Positions 63,196 through 64,000 of a stretch of DNA of 64,000 bases are shown piece by piece. The translations under genes were made by a program, and so were the position numbers. How positions within the stretch are numbered: the stretch's first letter is position 1; each line of letters begins with the position of its first letter. The DNA is from Pseudomonadaceae bacterium SI-3 (lineage in GTDB: Bacteria > Pseudomonadota > Gammaproteobacteria > Pseudomonadales > Pseudomonadaceae). The stretch spans positions 930,001 through 994,000 of the forward strand of contig CP026511.1 in NCBI GenBank assembly GCA_004010935.1. The letters run 5' to 3'. The notes beneath the pieces were generated by a model. It was not told the DNA's origin. It did not search any database and worked only from the letters and a program-made list of their open reading frames with translations.

Positions 63196-63281
63196 AAAGG
63201 CTTCACTTTCATAAAATAAACATTGGTAGGTGCCGTTCCTGCTGGTACCTGTGTCGCGCAGCGGGTGGTGACGGTAACGCG

Positions 63282-63647
63282 CTACCCCTCGCTGCCTCGC
63301 TGCTGTTCGAATGCAATGCGGTTCATTACGCAGATGGGGATGGGGTAGCCCTGGATGTGGGTCGTGAGAGCCTCGTTGCCTGCGATCACCATGATGCAGG
63401 ATAGGCCTCTGCGGAAGCGCATCCCTCGTCCCGAGTAGTTGCGCGGGATGATCTCCCATGATTCGTCGTCGTAGTAACAACCAACGATTTCTGACCAGCG
63501 TAATTGGATGCCCGCGCCCATGATGCCTACTGGGGCCAGGCAGAAAATTTCTACCTGGGTTTCCTGCCCAAGAGGTACAGCGTAAATCCGACCGTTTGGT
63601 GCAATAGGTGGGAAGTACTGCCCGTTACCAAGGTGACGAAATTCCAT
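63282..63647 (-). CDS. Hypothetical protein of 121 residues
   Basis: The start at 63647 (MEFRHLGNGQYFPP) is preferred to one at 63707. The text is beta-rich (YAVPLGQETQVEIFCLAPVG and WEIIPRNYSGRGMRFR). No signal peptide or membrane helix. Family unrecognised. Confidence 0.5.
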   Translation of the reverse strand: MEFRHLGNGQYFPPIAPNGRIYAVPLGQETQVEIFCLAPVGIMGAGIQLRWSEIVGCYYDDESWEIIPRNYSGRGMRFRRGLSCIMVIAGNEALTTHIQGYPIPICVMNRIAFEQQRGSEG

Positions 63648-64000
63648 GATGCTGCTCCGGTTAGATGAGGTCGCTAAACACTCTCCGGTAGCTTTCGGAA
63701 AACCCAAGATGAGATGCTGCCCATGAGTCCGCGCACGGGTTTTAGCGTACTCGGCAAGCTAGCTCGCCACACGGAGGGCGTGCATGTTGCAGATCTAAAC
63801 GCTTCGGCGCTCCGGTCACTTTCGCTAGGGTGCGGAAATTGACAGCCCTTCCGAAGTCATCCCATGACCTCATAGGCTTGGGAAAATACTGCGTATCGCA
63901 GCGGTAGTGTGCCTTGCCGATGGATTTGGGTAAGCGCCCGCTGCCAAGGGGCAGCGGACAGTTTGTTGCAGGTATCTGGCCGTTCCGCTGAGGGCTCAAT
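63648..64000. other. Window edge, no gene supported
   Basis: A minus-strand frame of 85 codons (63742-63999) reaches the edge but shows no recognisable domain and no ribosome binding site can be judged. Confidence 0.3.

Noticed and set aside
63742..63999. An 85-codon minus-strand gene at the window edge
   Set aside because: No domain, composition like shadow frames, and its start cannot be assessed.

Overview
The window reads as an accessory, heavily rearranged chromosomal or plasmid-borne region of a Pseudomonas-like gammaproteobacterium. The reasons are a tsdBA thiosulfate dehydrogenase pair as in Pseudomonas/Stutzerimonas, a XenA-type xenobiotic reductase, Pseudomonas-style extragenic TTTTGGCC palindromes, MobH/IS66/IS1182/resolvase debris and a chromate-nickel resistance block. 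This assignment comes from reading the sequence and from family knowledge; no search was run. I found no complete tRNA, rRNA or CRISPR array.

Layout. (1) 1-5.6 kb: periplasmic thiol and cytochrome genes: a DsbD end, a membrane TlpA-like thioredoxin, DsbG, then overlapping tsdB-tsdA and a secreted protein with two internal repeats. (2) 5.9-16.3 kb: the most interesting block. Seven minus-strand genes are packed with ATGA overlaps or gaps of a few bases. In transcription order they are a caspase/CHAT-like protease candidate, a SLOG-like four-helix membrane protein, a TIR protein with SAP-like repeats, a CbbX-type AAA+ ATPase, a tail-anchored acidic/His-repeat protein and two membrane proteins. 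Across a 675-base gap, three plus-strand genes diverge: a CHASE2 sensor, a small secreted protein and an M48 lipoprotein metalloprotease. I infer a membrane-associated stress or conflict system. (3) 16.3-18.9 kb: an integrase stub, a sequence like the 3' end of tmRNA (a probable attachment-site scar), a small zinc-ribbon membrane protein and IS1182-family copy 1.

(4) 18.9-52.2 kb: an electrophile, formaldehyde and quinone detoxification island bounded by two inverted 1.9-kb copies of a LysR-SDR pair. It holds an internally deleted frmR, frmA, a VOC protein, DUF3422, a GlxA-type regulator, two quinol-monooxygenase-like proteins, three MDR reductases, an NhaA-DsbA fusion, a UvrA paralogue, an LLM oxidoreductase, two Old Yellow Enzymes, a glutathione-independent formaldehyde dehydrogenase, and ArsR and LysR regulators. 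Between these lie broken pieces: IS5, IS66, IS4, IS3, MobH relaxase, resolvase, UmuC C-terminus, aldehyde dehydrogenase, an alcohol dehydrogenase start and a uracil-DNA-glycosylase-like gene. Near-identical start-codon modules precede the NhaA-DsbA and UvrA-like genes, with a third copy just before the IS5 stub.

(5) 52.2-60.4 kb: a short tyrosine recombinase between inverted repeats, chrB-chrA-rhodanese with a visible promoter and operator, TraX and YqaA membrane proteins, and a nickel/cobalt block (rcnA, rcnR, HupE, His-rich small proteins). (6) 60.5-64 kb: IS1182 copy 2, a possible MobI-type protein, an untranslated stretch with five spaced copies of a 12-base motif, and one unknown gene. 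Genes in (2) look like one regulated unit; genes in (4) look like independently acquired cassettes with a common chemical theme.
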